Source: Oenanthe sinensis (taxonomy: Eukaryota; Streptophyta; Magnoliopsida; Apiales; Apiaceae). From it: a DNA stretch of 64,000 nucleotides. Below are positions 22,645 to 36,793 of this stretch, one piece after another. Position numbers and translations under genes: made by a program. The notes below the pieces were generated by a model that was not told where the DNA came from, did not search any database, and saw only the letters and a list, made by a program, of their open reading frames with translations. Location: positions 7,502,001-7,566,000 of the forward strand of contig JAPMAC010000207.1 of NCBI GenBank assembly GCA_028671895.1, in the 5' to 3' direction. Each line of letters opens with the position of its first letter. Position 1 is the first letter of the stretch.

Positions 22645-25600
22645 TGTGACGCCCCCAGATCCGGGGTCAGGAATCTAGGTTGTCACTATCCAATTTCCAC
22701 AATAAATAATGCACACTTGCTTTAACAATTATAACAATCCAACATACAAGCAATGACCCCAAACCAAATACACAACTCGAGTTATAGTCTTAGGAAACGA
22801 ACTTAAAATAATAACAATTATTATAGTCCAACTATAATAAACTCAGGATCTCATGCTACTAATATAACCTCTACCTGAAGTTACATTAGGAGTTAACAAT
22901 GTTTCAACATTTATTAATACCTTGCATATTTTATAATAATTATTAGGATTCTAAACTGAAATCCTATCTAGCTTACACCGCCTGCAGAAGCCTTGAACCT
23001 GGCTAACTCAAGCTCGAGCCTCTCGTTTCCTTTGCATCCCCTGGTTAAGTCTTACTGCAAGATATAAGGTTTACACAAAAACAAGAATGAGCCAAAGAAT
23101 GCTCAGCAAGTTATTTATCAGAATATTTCAAGGAAAAGGTGATAGCCACAATTATCCCAACTGGATATTCAACAATAAAAGTATAAACTTACAATATGAG
23201 TGAAGATGTATAACCAATTATATCTCGACAATAAAGGAATCAGAGTTCACGAGACAAGAAGATATTCATGATAAGAAAGCAGTTCAAATTACTGCAATAC
23301 AACAATTTAAGTTCACAATTTTGGGAACAACAGAATCGATAATTTAGTACGATGGTATCAACCACAGAGTACCATTCATTTGAGCATCAATAAGAAAGCA
23401 GTTCAAGATACAGTGAAAGAACAAATGAACGTTCAACAATTCCCATTAACACTCTCAGTAACTAGCACCTTGGCTTTCGGTATAGTGTAGGAACAATCAG
23501 GTTCAACAGTTCCCATTAACACTATCCTTAACTTAGCACCATGGCTTTCGTTATAGTGTAGGACCAGTGAAAGTTCGAGAGTTCCCATTAACACTATCTT
23601 TAACTTAGCGCCTTGGCTTTCGTTACAGTGATAATGTCAAATTCCAATTGGAAGAAATGAGACTATACTGGAGATTTTTCAACGCCCTACTGTACGCGAT
23701 GATCAGTCGCATTGTACAATAGAAGAACTAGTCACTTTCTCTACTAGTAGAAGGACAACCCCTTATCGGACGTCACCCTAGGCAACTTATGGGCCTTTAA
23801 TTACGCTGGGTCGTGCATCTGTCGACCTCTTACGCAACCTTACTCCAGTCCCTGGTGAATATGTAACAACATAGCTCAGTCTGGAAGGAACAGTATATCC
23901 GAAATTTTCAGACTAACAATCATCCTCTCTAGGATTTCAATCATCAGATCATAGATTCACTTCCGAACTTTGGTGGAAGGAAATTGAATTCAAGTTCTAG
24001 AATGCCTCAATTCTATTTCAAGATCTCAACACCATATGTTTGATTAATATCAACAAGTCTGGAAGGAAATTTAGTACCACCTTTGAGAATAACAACAATC
24101 TTCTTTTAAGATTTCAACATCAGATGATGGATTCGCTTCCCAAGTTATGTGGAAGTAATCCCGTAGCATGTGGGTTGATTCTTAGTCAACGAATCAACAA
24201 GACAAAGCACTCGAATCAAGAAGACTCAAGAACACAACTCGGGGAGTCATTACTATATTTTATAATAACCTTAATAATGAGTATTTAATTGGAGCTAGAT
24301 ATGAGCTTCAAAAGACCCAGGTATATACGGGAAGAATGTCAGGATTATTGATTCATTCCCTAATGTGGGGTGGTTAACCCAAAAATAACTGCAGAATATT
24401 TTATTGGTAATTAAATAACCAACATTTAATTAAAAATAATATTTAAAGCATTTTCCGGAAGCTCCATTATATTTTTAAAACGTCACAAAATATTTGAGTA
24501 AGGATTAGGGTTCTATACTAACCATCAACCCTCAGTAAACCGGGATATTTAATATAATCAGAGTCAAACAATTTTTAAATATTGTTTTGCTTAAAACAAT
24601 TGAACAACCACTGTCTTTTAAAGATCCCCAGAATTTAAATTATTTTAAAATAATATTTAACATTATTTAAAAATAATCAAAGAATATAATTATAATTAAA
24701 TAATTTTATTTTCCTTGATCCATATTATTTAAATAATATTTAATTAATATTAAATAATATTTAAATAATCCAAAATGGAATTGAAAACCTTTCATTCATA
24801 AAGAAACACGGGATCTCAGACTTTTTAAATAATATTTAATTAATAATTAAATATTATTTAATAAGTAAAAGAATGGTTGAAAATAATTAAATCGATGATC
24901 TTCATTAATCATCTCATAATACTCAAATAGATTTTTGAATTGAAATATTCTGGTACTACCTACTACCGTTGAAAATACTCGACTATCCCCGGTTAACGAT
25001 CGAGTACCCTGAATGGTAACTCGACGCACAGAACAGATATTCAATCTGGTTACATGCATACTCTAACTTTTCGAGAAGTTCAGAGTAGCAGAAGAATCAA
25101 GTTTATACGAAACAAAGCAGTTCAAAGCGAAAATGACAATAGGCATTCTCAACAACTACAAGGAGATGAATAGTTCAAACCACAACCACACTTTATAATC
25201 GAAGAACATGTTATAAAGTCAAAGATTTTAAGAAATCTTGCATCACTAGGAATTACCAATATTCTGATATATAAATAAATGATAAAGTTGGAAAACTTGC
25301 CTGGAGTCCAAGGATTGCTATTCCAACTTCTCTACGTTTCGGTTATCCTATAATCATATAAGAACCCACTTTTAGTACACATATGTATGTATTAGGTTAA
25401 TCCTAACTTTATACATTTTACTTCATATATTGCCCGGCATTTCATTTCATCGGGCCTACTTTAGATATTCATAAAAACCATCTTGGCAATGCTTTTTAAT
25501 CATGTTCTTTACACCTACATGTAGTCATGATATTCCTTAACAACTTTCGTTACTTGACCGACTCGAGACAAGTCTTCTAACTTGCTTGAAATCGTTTCCC

Positions 25601-27766
25601 AAAACGGTGGTTTAACCTTTTTCTTATGTTCATTTCACTTAACACCCTGTTTTCTAGCATTTTTAATAAATTGAAAATTAATCCATTTGACATGAATCCT
25701 TCTGAGATCATATTTGTACCACCAACAACATGACATAAATATTTCAATTCGAGCTAAGGTTGTTAGCTAGGTGAAACAATTCTCCAAAGTTCAATGTTTA
25801 AGCAATTCGTAGGTTATGAACAACCTTTACTAAAATAGCTATATCTCCTAGCTCGTTAATCCAATCGACTCACAGTTTGAGGATACGCAAACTAGACTCC
25901 AATTATAACATAGAACCAGAAAATACAAAGTCCAGAAATAGTTTTAAGTCGTCCGAACAATTCATCCAAAACAGGACTCCAGAATTACCCTTTCTGTGAT
26001 TTACGGTTACATAACTTGCACTCTACCAATTTTAATAAATCAGATTTTACTCCTTTTAATCCAATTCTTCTTCCCACATAATCTCAGATGTTCCAAGTAT
26101 TTAAAATAAAAGTTTTATGATTTATGCAATCCCTTAACTAGGGTGATTTCAGCTTCAAAGTTCAAGGAAAACAGGATTTTCATTTTCTGCGCTACCGTTA
26201 CTAAATCGACCATAACTTTTGGCTCGTAACTCCGAATGACACAAAATTAGCGCTCAAACGATCTAGAGACTAACTACTATCCAGTCATTTCATCAAACCG
26301 CCCAGACCAGACAAACAATGTTCCCAGATTTTCTGGACAGTGGGCAGCAGACTGGGGAAGCAAAATTTTGGCATGGTAACGTTTGTAAACTCATCGTTTT
26401 CCATTTTTATTCTACTCCAAATCAACCAACAAACAATCCCAAACTCCTCATTCAACATCAACAATCATCATACTATCACTTTAAGCCAAAAAAACCGGTC
26501 CACAATATTATTTATAATTCAAAATCAAATGGACAATTCTTGTATTTCTAGGATCAACCAAGCTCAATACATACTACACATAACATATATAAGCTATTAC
26601 AATCATCAACCAATCCAACGGAATCAAAGAATCAAAGAAAATAAATTCTTATTTTCGGAGTTACTATTCATCATCACTTTCAAGTTGCAAAAAGAGTAAG
26701 CTAGAAGAAATGGTAGGTGCTTGAGATGTTACCTTAGATGGGTAGAGCTTGGAAAGACCTTTCTTTTAAGCTATTAAGCTATGAAATCCATGAAGAATCC
26801 ATGAAGTTTTGATTTTTCTTCCCTTCCTCCTCCATGAAGCTCTCGGCTGAATATTGATGAAGGAGAGAGAAAATGAAAAAGTGATATATGTGGTGTGTAG
26901 TGGAAGCTTGATATTTAATAAAGTTCGTGCGGTAGTCGCGTAACTTCTCGACTTCGTTTTAATCACTCGTTCTTGTTCTTTCTTCTTACATCCAATTAAA
27001 TCTTAAAACTCAAAACCTTATTTTAAAATTCAAGGTAGTGTTTTGATCTTCGTTTTCCTAATGATTCGCGACGACAAGTTCAACAATGATTACTTGTTCC
27101 TAGAGTTTTAATAAAACTACTCTCCACCGAAACACTATCCACTAACTTTCATTTGTCATATAGGATTCCTTATATCCCATTTTATTTAACCAAAAAGTTT
27201 CGGATGCAATTTGTCGAATAACGTATCTTAGGGAAGTCATGCATATACTACGCATACCACTTAAAATACGAATCACTGAATATTCTCAAGTTACCCGTCT
27301 CTGAATTCTGACGAGTCCTACATACGATTATATATTCCCTAGGTTAATAATATAGCTTTGAAACTAATTTCGGAGGAAATAAATATTCCTCAACATTTTT
27401 GGTACCGATATGGCCCCCACAACGGCCAGAAATTAAGTTGCGAATCTTCGAATTTTGACGAATCATACATACGTTCATTTATTCCATAGATTAGGAATAT
27501 CTTTTTCGAGTATTTATTTTGAAACAAATAAATATTCCTACATCGTTTCCACACAGTACAACTAGGTTAGGGTCAAATAAAAGTTGTCACTTTCTGAATT
27601 CTGAATTGATTTACATACACTCATTTATGTCGTATATTAATAATATGACTTCATATCTTAAGCTCTCTTCAAGCGATAATTCAGATAAAATTGTTCACTA
27701 TTAAAAATGAAAAATTTTATCCAAAAATTCTTAATAATCCCAAACTCAGAAATACGGGTTATTACA
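22645..27766 (-). repeat. 3' LTR of L (5,122 bp)
   Basis: TG...CA ends. It is nearly collinear with 31,949-36,788; about nine differences in the first 200 aligned bases. It includes three tandem 70-72 bp units (23,431-23,635) and very AT-rich palindromic stretches (24,600-24,870). Short ORFs within (for example 24,040-24,288 and 26,318-26,551) recur in the other LTR only because LTRs are copies; I see no family resemblance in them. Confidence 0.93.
23431..23635. repeat. Three tandem 70-72 bp units in the L 3' LTR
   Basis: The units start at 23,431, 23,501 and 23,573. Each contains TTCCCATTAACACT, then TAGCACCTTGGCTTTCG or a close variant, then TATAGTGTAGG or a decayed form. The second LTR has the same set at 32,736, 32,806 and 32,878. 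Confidence 0.85.
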
Positions 27767-27785
27767 GTCTCCCCTCCTTAAAAGA
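27767..27785 (-). promoter_or_regulatory. Polypurine tract of L
   Basis: AAGGAGGGGAGAC on the minus strand directly before the LTR start TGTAATAACC. Confidence 0.9.
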
Positions 27786-30700
27786 ATTCCGTCCTCGGAA
27801 TTTACACGAGAACAACCGAGGTTACTATTTTCACACCTCGCTTTCTAATTTCTAGGTTGAGGCTTCAACCTTCTTGGTTTCGTACAACCTTCTCAGCATT
27901 ATTACTTCACTTTTCACCATTTGCTCTATTCAGTCGATGATATCTATAATTTCGTATTCTAACGCATGCTTAACGTCCGCACTATAATTTCGTAACACTC
28001 GCGTATAATACGCAAGACTGATTCATTGGAAAGAGCATCCCTTCATGTGTACCTTATTAATATACTTCTAGACCTTAAAAGATTCAATATTCCTCTAACA
28101 TAGATTCTCTTTCTTACCAAATCTCGTTATTCATTTCTACGATAATACGTTCAGCAATACGAAGTCTTTCACTTCATTCTCTCTGCCATTTTCAGACTTG
28201 ATCACCATACTCGCGTTGTCCATCTTGAGTTATCATTAATCGCTTTCAATACTACAACTTGTATCCCATGCCTGTCAAACCGATCCTTGTCCACACTTAT
28301 TTATCATTCATTCAATTGCCCCTAACAAAAGGTAGATCGACATCTTTTCTTCGGTACTTAACTTCAAAAAAAACAGCCTGCCTATATGTGAGTGGTAACT
28401 AGTCTCGTATGGAAAACTCTATCCGTAAGAACTAACTACCCCAACTCATTTTTGAAATTCAAGGCGCAAACTTTCTATGAAGAGATAACCTTGTTCGTGA
28501 TTTTAGTAGAGATTTGGAGATCAATAAACTCATTTTTAATGTATATGAGAGATAAGGAAGAAATTAATTTGGATATGACGGAGAACAACCATATTTGTAC
28601 TCAAGATGGCCAGTCTTAGTACTTTCTGGCTTATAACACATAATCGAGTGGTTGCCCACCAGACTTTTGTCACACAGACAAGAAGTCACACCATATGCAT
28701 TGTTTATCTCAATCGGATGAAAAATAATTAACATTTAGAAGAAAATGATTTTGAAAGGGAGGGAAAATATATTTTGGAATTTTTCATTCCTTAATACATT
28801 ACGAACTCAATATACAACAGTCCCTACTCATCTAGGAACCTATTGACAACATCCCCAAATTTCTTATTTCCCATTTCTATTCTTTCGGAATGAATAAATC
28901 CTTAAGGCTTTTATGGTTTTTGTACTTTCTCCATTTCTACCCATTCGAGTGATGTTTCCACAGCTTAAGTACAACCGTTATGGCTGTTTCCTTCAATTCA
29001 TCAGTAGGATACCTTAATTCATGTTTCTCCCGTTACTCAGACGCTTACAAAATTATTTCTACTATGTTGCATCCGCGCACAATCATTCCCTTACAAGACA
29101 TATCATCATTAATTACAAGATTCACCTTTTATCATCTGGTACTTATCACATGAGGACAATTACTCATATTTATTCTTCACTTTCCTCAAACTTCCTTCAC
29201 CACTTACTATATGCCTCAAAAATTTAAACTCATTTTACCCAAAACTAACTCTTTCAGAATTTGTCATCTAACCAATTTTCTCTTAAGATTTTCTGATGAT
29301 TTATATATATTTTACCTTCGGGTTCTTCCTTCACCGTTAAACGGATCAGGATATCCTCTGTGAAGACTACGACAACTTGTCCAATTATTTCTTACCACTC
29401 CAATTAATCCTTAGAAGATACAGGTGCATTTATTAATACAAGCTACCTCATCAAAGGCTCTTACTGTCCTTATCGCGTGCTAGATGCCATCCTTGGCATC
29501 CTATCTAGGTAATTCTTTAGTTGGTGATAACCTATCCGCCTTTGCTGCCAGGTGCCATCTTTTAAGATGCCTCCAATGCTGAAGTTGCTCATAACACTAA
29601 GTCAATGACGAATGACATGATCTCTAATGGTGGTAACCCCAAAATATCACTAAGGGTTACACCTTTCATTTCTTTAACTACTGCGTACTTCTCCTTATTG
29701 AATAGTTCCTTTTTCATATCCATTACTGGTGCCCCACAACTTAGCATCCAAAGCGTAATATATTTTTCACTCGAATCTTATTTTAAACATTCTCAATTTA
29801 TCTCTGTCTTCCAATCCCAACTTTATCCAATATCAGGAAATCTTAACTTCATTATTTAATTGTTACCATCAGTTTAAACATCCTTATTTGGACAATCATC
29901 CATTCTCAATATCACATCAATTCTTCAATCTGGAAGGGACTTAAATCTATGTCAAACCGGTACACCAGTCAATCTTCATACCATATTACCTTTCCCTTAT
30001 TCTCCATATTTAATATATGTTATTCCTTCTTTTAGGGCAATCATTAACATAACATCTAGACTCTATAGTTATAGCTTCTTGCTGTCCATTTCACATATTC
30101 TCCCATATCAGGATCACTGTTTAGTAAGTGAGGCCTTGATTGGCCTGGGTGAACCATAATTAACTGTACGCCAACATGCTCATATTTCTTAATCCACTGT
30201 TCTCACCGAAGTAGAGCTTCAATTCCTTATCAAATGGTTTCTGGTTTCTTAGAATCTCCATACATTTAGCTTCCTTTCTAGTCCTCAAATTTCTTTTCCT
30301 TTTTCAGCACTTCATTTCCACATTTTATCATAGTTAGTTATTTCTAACACTGTGACTCTATTCTCAATTCACTATTTTTAGGACAATCTTGACAATTCCT
30401 ATACACTTTGATTCATGATCTGACACACTTTTGTTTCAGGTCTAAAACTTCAATTACATCTGAATTTCCAGATACTTAGGAAAAGTTGTAGAATACAAGA
30501 AATAGCTATGGCTAAAGAATTCTTTGTTCGACAAAGTTCATAAGAATTCTTGCTGAATCAGCAACCTTATTAGGCCTCAACCAAATACCTTTCAAAAATT
30601 TAGGATCACCATATATGGATATCGTCAGGGGTTTGCAACTGTCAGTTTTTAACATTAATGTCATGTACGATCTTTAGGATATTACTAAAATGATAATTAT

Positions 30701-31925
30701 ATTGTCCATTATATATAGTCCCAATCAAGCCACACCTATAGGTCACTATCCGGGTCACGGAACTTTTCCCCGAACCACATATCCTAATTCAAACCATTTT
30801 ATCATCAATGACTACTCGGGTCGCTCCCTAGTCCGGAATTCCACTATTAAAAGAAGTAGCTTCATACAAGCACTTATGCCACAACTCATCTATACTGGTT
30901 AACCCAACCATTATATTTGTAATATGGCGGTCATTCCTGCTCCAAGGCTTTCTTTAATTTGAAATCCTTAATATACTCAACACTATATCAAGTGTGTATC
31001 TCAACTCTTTGTTGCGACTCTACATTTTATGCATAACATACTTCATCTAAATTAAGGTTTTACTCTTTATTCTCAGAGAATCCCCATCGACATCCTCAAT
31101 GTTACTCATATATAGATGGCCTTAACCTTTAAGCCAAGCTTCTCCATATTGTCTTGAAACATTTTATTTACACCTCTTCTTAATTCTAATTTTTATTAAA
31201 ATTAAGCGAATGTATTTTTTACAGAAAATTGGGCATGACCTATTCATACGTTGGACTATGCCCGGTGTAAAAACACCCCAATTATAATCCCAAAGCATTC
31301 ACAAATAATCTTGGTCCTTTAGTGACCCCCAAACATTAACATCTCATCAGTCACTATATATATATATATATACTTACTCTCGAGTATCCACAAGTCAGTC
31401 AAAAATAATATCAACGGTCACTACCTTGGACCATCAATCACATTCGCTCCATAACATTAATAAGGGTTTACAAAAATGTAGACTATCTCTTCGGCTTATT
31501 GCCAATAGATGAAAGATTGGTGAAGATTTAACACACCATCAGTTTGAACACAATCACCTTAACTATTGTGCCAAGAATGAAGTGGTTCTCTTCGCTCAGT
31601 AATGTTTCCCACAGTCCTGGGGTACTAGCATACTTAGTGCTACATTTATAGCATGTCTGGGTTCCTTTATAGGTGCTCCATAATTCTCGAACTCTCATTC
31701 TCAATCATAAATCCTCTTATTCAGATGAGTCTCATAGGCTAGTGTCCGACATCTTTGTAAGGGAAGTTCTTATTATCTTTCCTAACTATCCTTATATGAG
31801 TATATTAGTCTCATAATATAAATCACTGCTACATCCGATAGCCCGATTATGAACTCGATCTGAGCTCGCTCTTTATTAATCTTATCCAAACATAACTCTT
31901 AACTCTCTCGTTCCTGAGTACTATA
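27786..31925 (-). other. Interior of L, non-coding
   Basis: 4.1 kb with no ORF above about 85 codons and no gag, protease, RT or integrase motif that I can find on either strand. The longest frames (28,392-28,619, 29,605-29,859) have no recognisable domain. A (TA)n run lies at about 31,359-31,374. This is what defines L as LARD-like. Confidence 0.75.
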
Positions 31926-31944
31926 ACCTAGAGCTCTGATACCA
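31926..31944 (-). promoter_or_regulatory. Primer-binding site of L
   Basis: TGGTATCAGAGCTCTAGG on the minus strand, four bases inside the 5' LTR end, matching the initiator tRNA-Met 3' end. Confidence 0.9.
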
Positions 31945-31948
31945 TCTC

Positions 31949-34900
31949 TGTGACGCCCCCAGATCCGGGGTCAGGAATCTAGGTTGTCACTGCTCAATTT
32001 CCATAATAAATAATGCTCACCTGCTTTAACAATTATAACAATCCAACATACAAGCAATGACCCCAAACCAAATACACAACTCGAGTTATAGTCTTAGGAA
32101 ACGAACTTAAAATAATAACAGTTATTATAATCCAACTGTAATAAACTCAGGATCTCATGCTACTAATATAACCTCTACCTGAAGTTACATTTGGAGTTAA
32201 CAATGTTTCAACATTTATTAATACCTTGCATATTTTACAATAATTACTAGGATTCTAAACTGAAATCCTATCTAGCTTACACCTCTTGCAGAAGCCTTGA
32301 ACCTGGCTAACTCAAGCTCGAGCCTCTCCTTTCCTTTGCATCCCCTGGACAAGTCTTACTGCAAGCTATAAGGTTTACAAAAAAACAAGAATGAGCCAAA
32401 GAATGCAAAGCAAGTTATTTATCAGAATATTTCAAGGAAAAGGTGATAGCTACAATTATCCCAACTGGATATTCAACAATAAAAGTATACAACTTACAAT
32501 ATGAGTGAAGATGTATAACCAATTATATCTCGACAATAAAGGAATCAGAGTTCACGAGACAAGAAGATATTCATGATAAGAATGTAGTTCAAATTACTGC
32601 AATACAACAATTTAAGTTCACAATTTTGGGAACAACAGAATCGATAATTTAGCATGATGGTATCAACCACAGAGTACCATTCATTTGAGCATCAATAAGA
32701 AAGCAGTTCAAGATACTGCGAAAGAACAAATGAACGTTCAACAATTCCCATTAACACTCTCAGTAACTAGCACCTTGGCTTTCGTTATAGAGTAGGACCA
32801 ATCAGGTTCAACAGTTCCCATTAACACTATCCTTAACTTAGCACCTTGGCTTTCGTTATAGTGTAGGACCAGTGAAAGTTCCAGAGTTCCCATTAACATT
32901 ATCTTTAACTTAGCGCCTTGGCTTTCGTTACAGTGATAATGTCAAATTCCAATTGGAAGAAATGAGACTATACTGGAGACTTTTCAATGCCCTACTATAC
33001 GCGATGATCAGTCGCATTGTACAATAGAAGAACCAGTCACTTTCTCTACTAGTAGAAGGACAACCCCTTATCGGGATGTCACCCTAGGCAACTTATGGGC
33101 CTTTAATTACGTTGGGTCGTGCGTCACTCGACCTCTTACGCAACCTTACTCCAGTCCCTGTTGAATATGTAACAACATAGCTCAGTCTGGAATGAACAGT
33201 ATATCCGAAATTTCCAGACTAACAATCATCCTCTCTAGGATTTCAATCATCAGATCATAGATTCACTTCCGAACTTTGGTGGAAGGAAATTGAATTCAAT
33301 TTCTAGAATGCCTCAATTCTCTTTCAAGATCTCAACACCATATGATTGATTAATATCAACAAGTCAGGAAGGAAATTTAGTACCACCTTTCAGAATAACA
33401 ACAATCTTCTTTTAAGATTTCAACATCAGATGATGGATTCGCTTCCCAAGTTATGTGGAAGTAATCCCGTAGCATGTGGGTTGACTCTTAGTCAACGAAT
33501 CAACAAGACAAAGCACTCGAATCAAGAAGACTCAAGAACACAACCCGGGGAGTCATTATTATATTTTATAATAACCTTAATAAAGAGTATTTAATTAGAG
33601 CTAGATATGAGCTTCAAAAGACCTAGGAATATACGGGAAGAATGTCAGGATTATTGATTCATTCCCTAATGTGGGGTGGTTAACCCAAAAATAACTGCAG
33701 AATATTTTATTGATATTTAAATAACCAACATTTAATTAAAAATGATATTTAAAGCATTTTCCGGAAGCTCCATTATATTTTTAAAACGTCACAAAATATT
33801 TGAGTAAGGATTAGGGTTCTATACTAACCATCAACCCTTAGTAAACCGGGATATTTAATATAATCAGAGTCAAACAAATTTTAAATATTGTTTTGCTTAA
33901 AACAATTGAACAACCACTGTCTTTTAAAGATCCTCAGTATTTAAATTATTTTAAATTAATATTTAATATTATTTAAAAATAATCAAAGAATATAATCATA
34001 ATTAAATAATTTTATTTTCCTTGATCCACATTATTTAAATAATATTTAATTAATATTAAATAAAATTTAAATAATCCAAAGTGGAATTGAAAACCTTTCA
34101 TTCATAAAGAAACACGGGATCTCAGACTTTTTAAATAATATTTAATTAATAATTAAATATTATTTAATAATTAAAAGAATGGTTGAAAATAATTAAATCG
34201 ATGATCTTCATTAATCATCTCATAATACTTAAATAGATTTTTGAATTGAAATATTCTAGTAGTACTTACTACCGTTGAAAATACTCGACTATCCCCGGTT
34301 AACCATCGAGTACCTTGAATGGTAACTCGATGCACAGAACAGATATTCAATCTGGTTACATACATACTCTAACTTTTCGAGAAGTTCAGAGTAGCAGAAG
34401 AATCAAGTTTATACGAAACAAAGCAGTTCAGAGTGAAAATGATAATAGGCATTCTAAACAACTACAAGGAGATGAATAATTCAAACCACAACCACACTTT
34501 ATAATCGAAGAACTTGTTATAAAGTCAAAGATTTTAAGAAATCTTGCATCACCAGGAATTAACAATATTCTGATATAGAAATAAATGATAAAGTTGAAAA
34601 ACTTTCCTGGAGTCCAAGGATTGCTATTCCAACTTCTCCACATTTCGGTTATCCTATAATCATATAAGAACCCACTTTTAGTACACATATGTATGTATTA
34701 GGTTAATCCTAACTTTATACATTTTACTTCATATATTGCCCAACATTTCATTTTCTCGGACCTACTTTAGCTATTCATAAAAACCATCTTGGCAATGCTT
34801 TTTAATCATGTTCTTTACACCTACATGTAGTCATGATATTCCTTAACAACTTTCGTTACTTGACCGACTCGAGACAAGTCCTCTAACATGCTCGAAATCG

Positions 34901-36788
34901 TTTGAGGATACGCAAACTAGACTCCAATTATAACATAGAACCAGAAAATACAAAGTCCAGAAATAGTTTTAAGTCATCCGAACAATTCATCCAAAACAGG
35001 GCTCTAGAATTACCCTTTCTGTGATTTACGGTTACATAACTTGCACTCTACCAATTTTAATAAATCAGATTTTACTCCTTTTAATCCAATTCTTCTTCCC
35101 ACATAATCTCAGATGTTCTTAGTATTTAAAATAAAAGTTTTATGATTTATGGAATCTCCTAACTAGGGTGATCACAGCTTCAAAGTTCAAGGAAAACAGG
35201 ATTTTCATTTTCTGCGCTACCATTACTAAATAGACCATAACTTTTGGCTCGTAACTCTGAATGACGCAAAATTAGCGCTCAAACGATCTAGAGACTAATT
35301 ACTATCAAGTCATTTCATCAAACCTCCCAGACCAGACAAACAATGTTCCCAGATTTTCTGGACAGTGGGCAGCAGACAGGGGAAGCAAAATTTTGGCATG
35401 GTAACGTTTGTAAACTCATCGTTTTCCATTTTTATTCTACTCTAAATCAACCAACAAACAATCCCAAACTCCTCATTCAACATCAACAATCATCATACTA
35501 CCACTTTAAGCCAAAAAAATCAGTCCACATTATTATTTATAATTCAAAATCAAATGGACAATTCTTGTATTTCTAGGATCAACCAAGCTCAATACATACT
35601 ACCTATAACATATATAAGCTATTACAATCATCAACCAATCCAAAGGAATCAAAGAATCAAAGAAAATAAATTCTTATTTTCGGAGTTACTATTCGTCGTC
35701 ACTTTCAAGTTGCAAAAAGAGTAAGCTAGAGATGGTGGGTGCTTGAGATGTTACCTTAGATGGGTAGAGCTTGGAAAGACCTTTCTTTTAAGTTATTAAG
35801 CTATGAAATCCTTGAAGAATCCATGAAGTTTTGATTTTTCTTCCCTTCCTCCTCCATGAAGCACTCGGCTGAATATTGATGAAGAAGAGAGAAAATGAAA
35901 AAGTGATATCTGTGGTGTGTGGTGGAAGCTTGATATTTAATAAGGTTCGTGCGGTAGTCGCGTACCTTCCCGACTTCGTTTTAATCACTCGTTCTTGTTC
36001 TTTCTTCTTACATCCATTTAAATCTTAAAACTCAAAACCTTATTTTATAATTCAAGGTAGTGTTTTGATCTTCGTTTTCCTAACGATTCGCGACGACAAG
36101 TTCAACAATGATTACTTGTTCCGAGAGTTTTAATAAAACTACTCTCCACCGAAACACTACCCACTAACTTTCATTTGTCATATAGGATTCCTTATATCCC
36201 ATTTTATTTAACCAAAAAGTTTTGGATGCAATTTGTCGGATAATGTATCTTAAGGAAGTCATGCATATACTACGCATACCACTTAAAATACGAACCACTG
36301 AATATTCTTAAGTTACCCGTCTCTGAATTCTGACGAGTCCTACATACGATTATATATTCCCTAAGTTAATAATATAGCTTTGAAACTAATTTTGGAGGAA
36401 ATAAATATTCCCCCACATTTTTGGTACCGATATGGCCCCCACAACGGCCAGAAATTAAGTTGTGAATCTTCGAATTTTGACGTATCATACATACGTTCAT
36501 TTATTCCATAGATTAGGAATATCTTCTTCGAATATTTATTTTGAAACAAATAAATATTCCTACATCGTTTCCACACAATACAACCAGGTTAGGGTCAAAT
36601 AAAAGTTGCCACTTTCTGAATTCTGAATTGATTTACATACACTCATTTATGTCGTATATTAATAATATGACTTCATATCTTAAGCTCTCTTCGAGCGATA
36701 ATTCAGATAAAATTGTTCACTAATAAAAGTGCAAAAATTTATCCAAAAATTCTTAATAATTCCAAACTCAGAAATACGGGTTATTACA
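31949..36788 (-). repeat. 5' LTR of L (4,840 bp, with a 281-bp internal deletion)
   Basis: It matches 22,645-27,766 along its length but lacks 281 bp present at 25,598-25,878. The deletion joins at the four bases GTTT (34,900-34,903), which flank the missing block in the other copy (25,594-25,597 and 25,875-25,878). Confidence 0.93.
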
Positions 36789-36793
36789 GCTAC
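36789..36793. repeat. Target-site duplication of L, right copy
   Basis: GCTAC immediately after the LTR end ATTACA. Confidence 0.95.

Larger units (their letters stand above)
22645..36788 (-). mobile_element. Element L: LARD-like non-autonomous LTR retrotransposon with about 5-kb LTRs
   Basis: Complete structure on the minus strand: 5' LTR 31,949-36,788, primer-binding site, 4.2-kb interior without a recognisable gene, polypurine tract, 3' LTR 22,645-27,766, and 5-bp duplications GCTAC. The LTRs open TGTAATAACCCG and close GGGGGCGTCACA. Total 14.1 kb, of which the LTRs are about 70 percent. With no gag or pol it must be moved by proteins of another element. The region before the 3' LTR resembles that of gypsy element G (GGACGGAATC...GAGGGG), pointing to a chromovirus partner. 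Confidence 0.92.

Noticed and set aside
24040..26699. Short ORFs in one L LTR with near-identical copies in the other (for example 24,040-24,288 with 33,346-33,594, and 26,318-26,551 with 35,343-35,576)
   Set aside because: Conservation between the copies follows from LTR duplication at insertion; no domain, and neighbouring frames are equally preserved.
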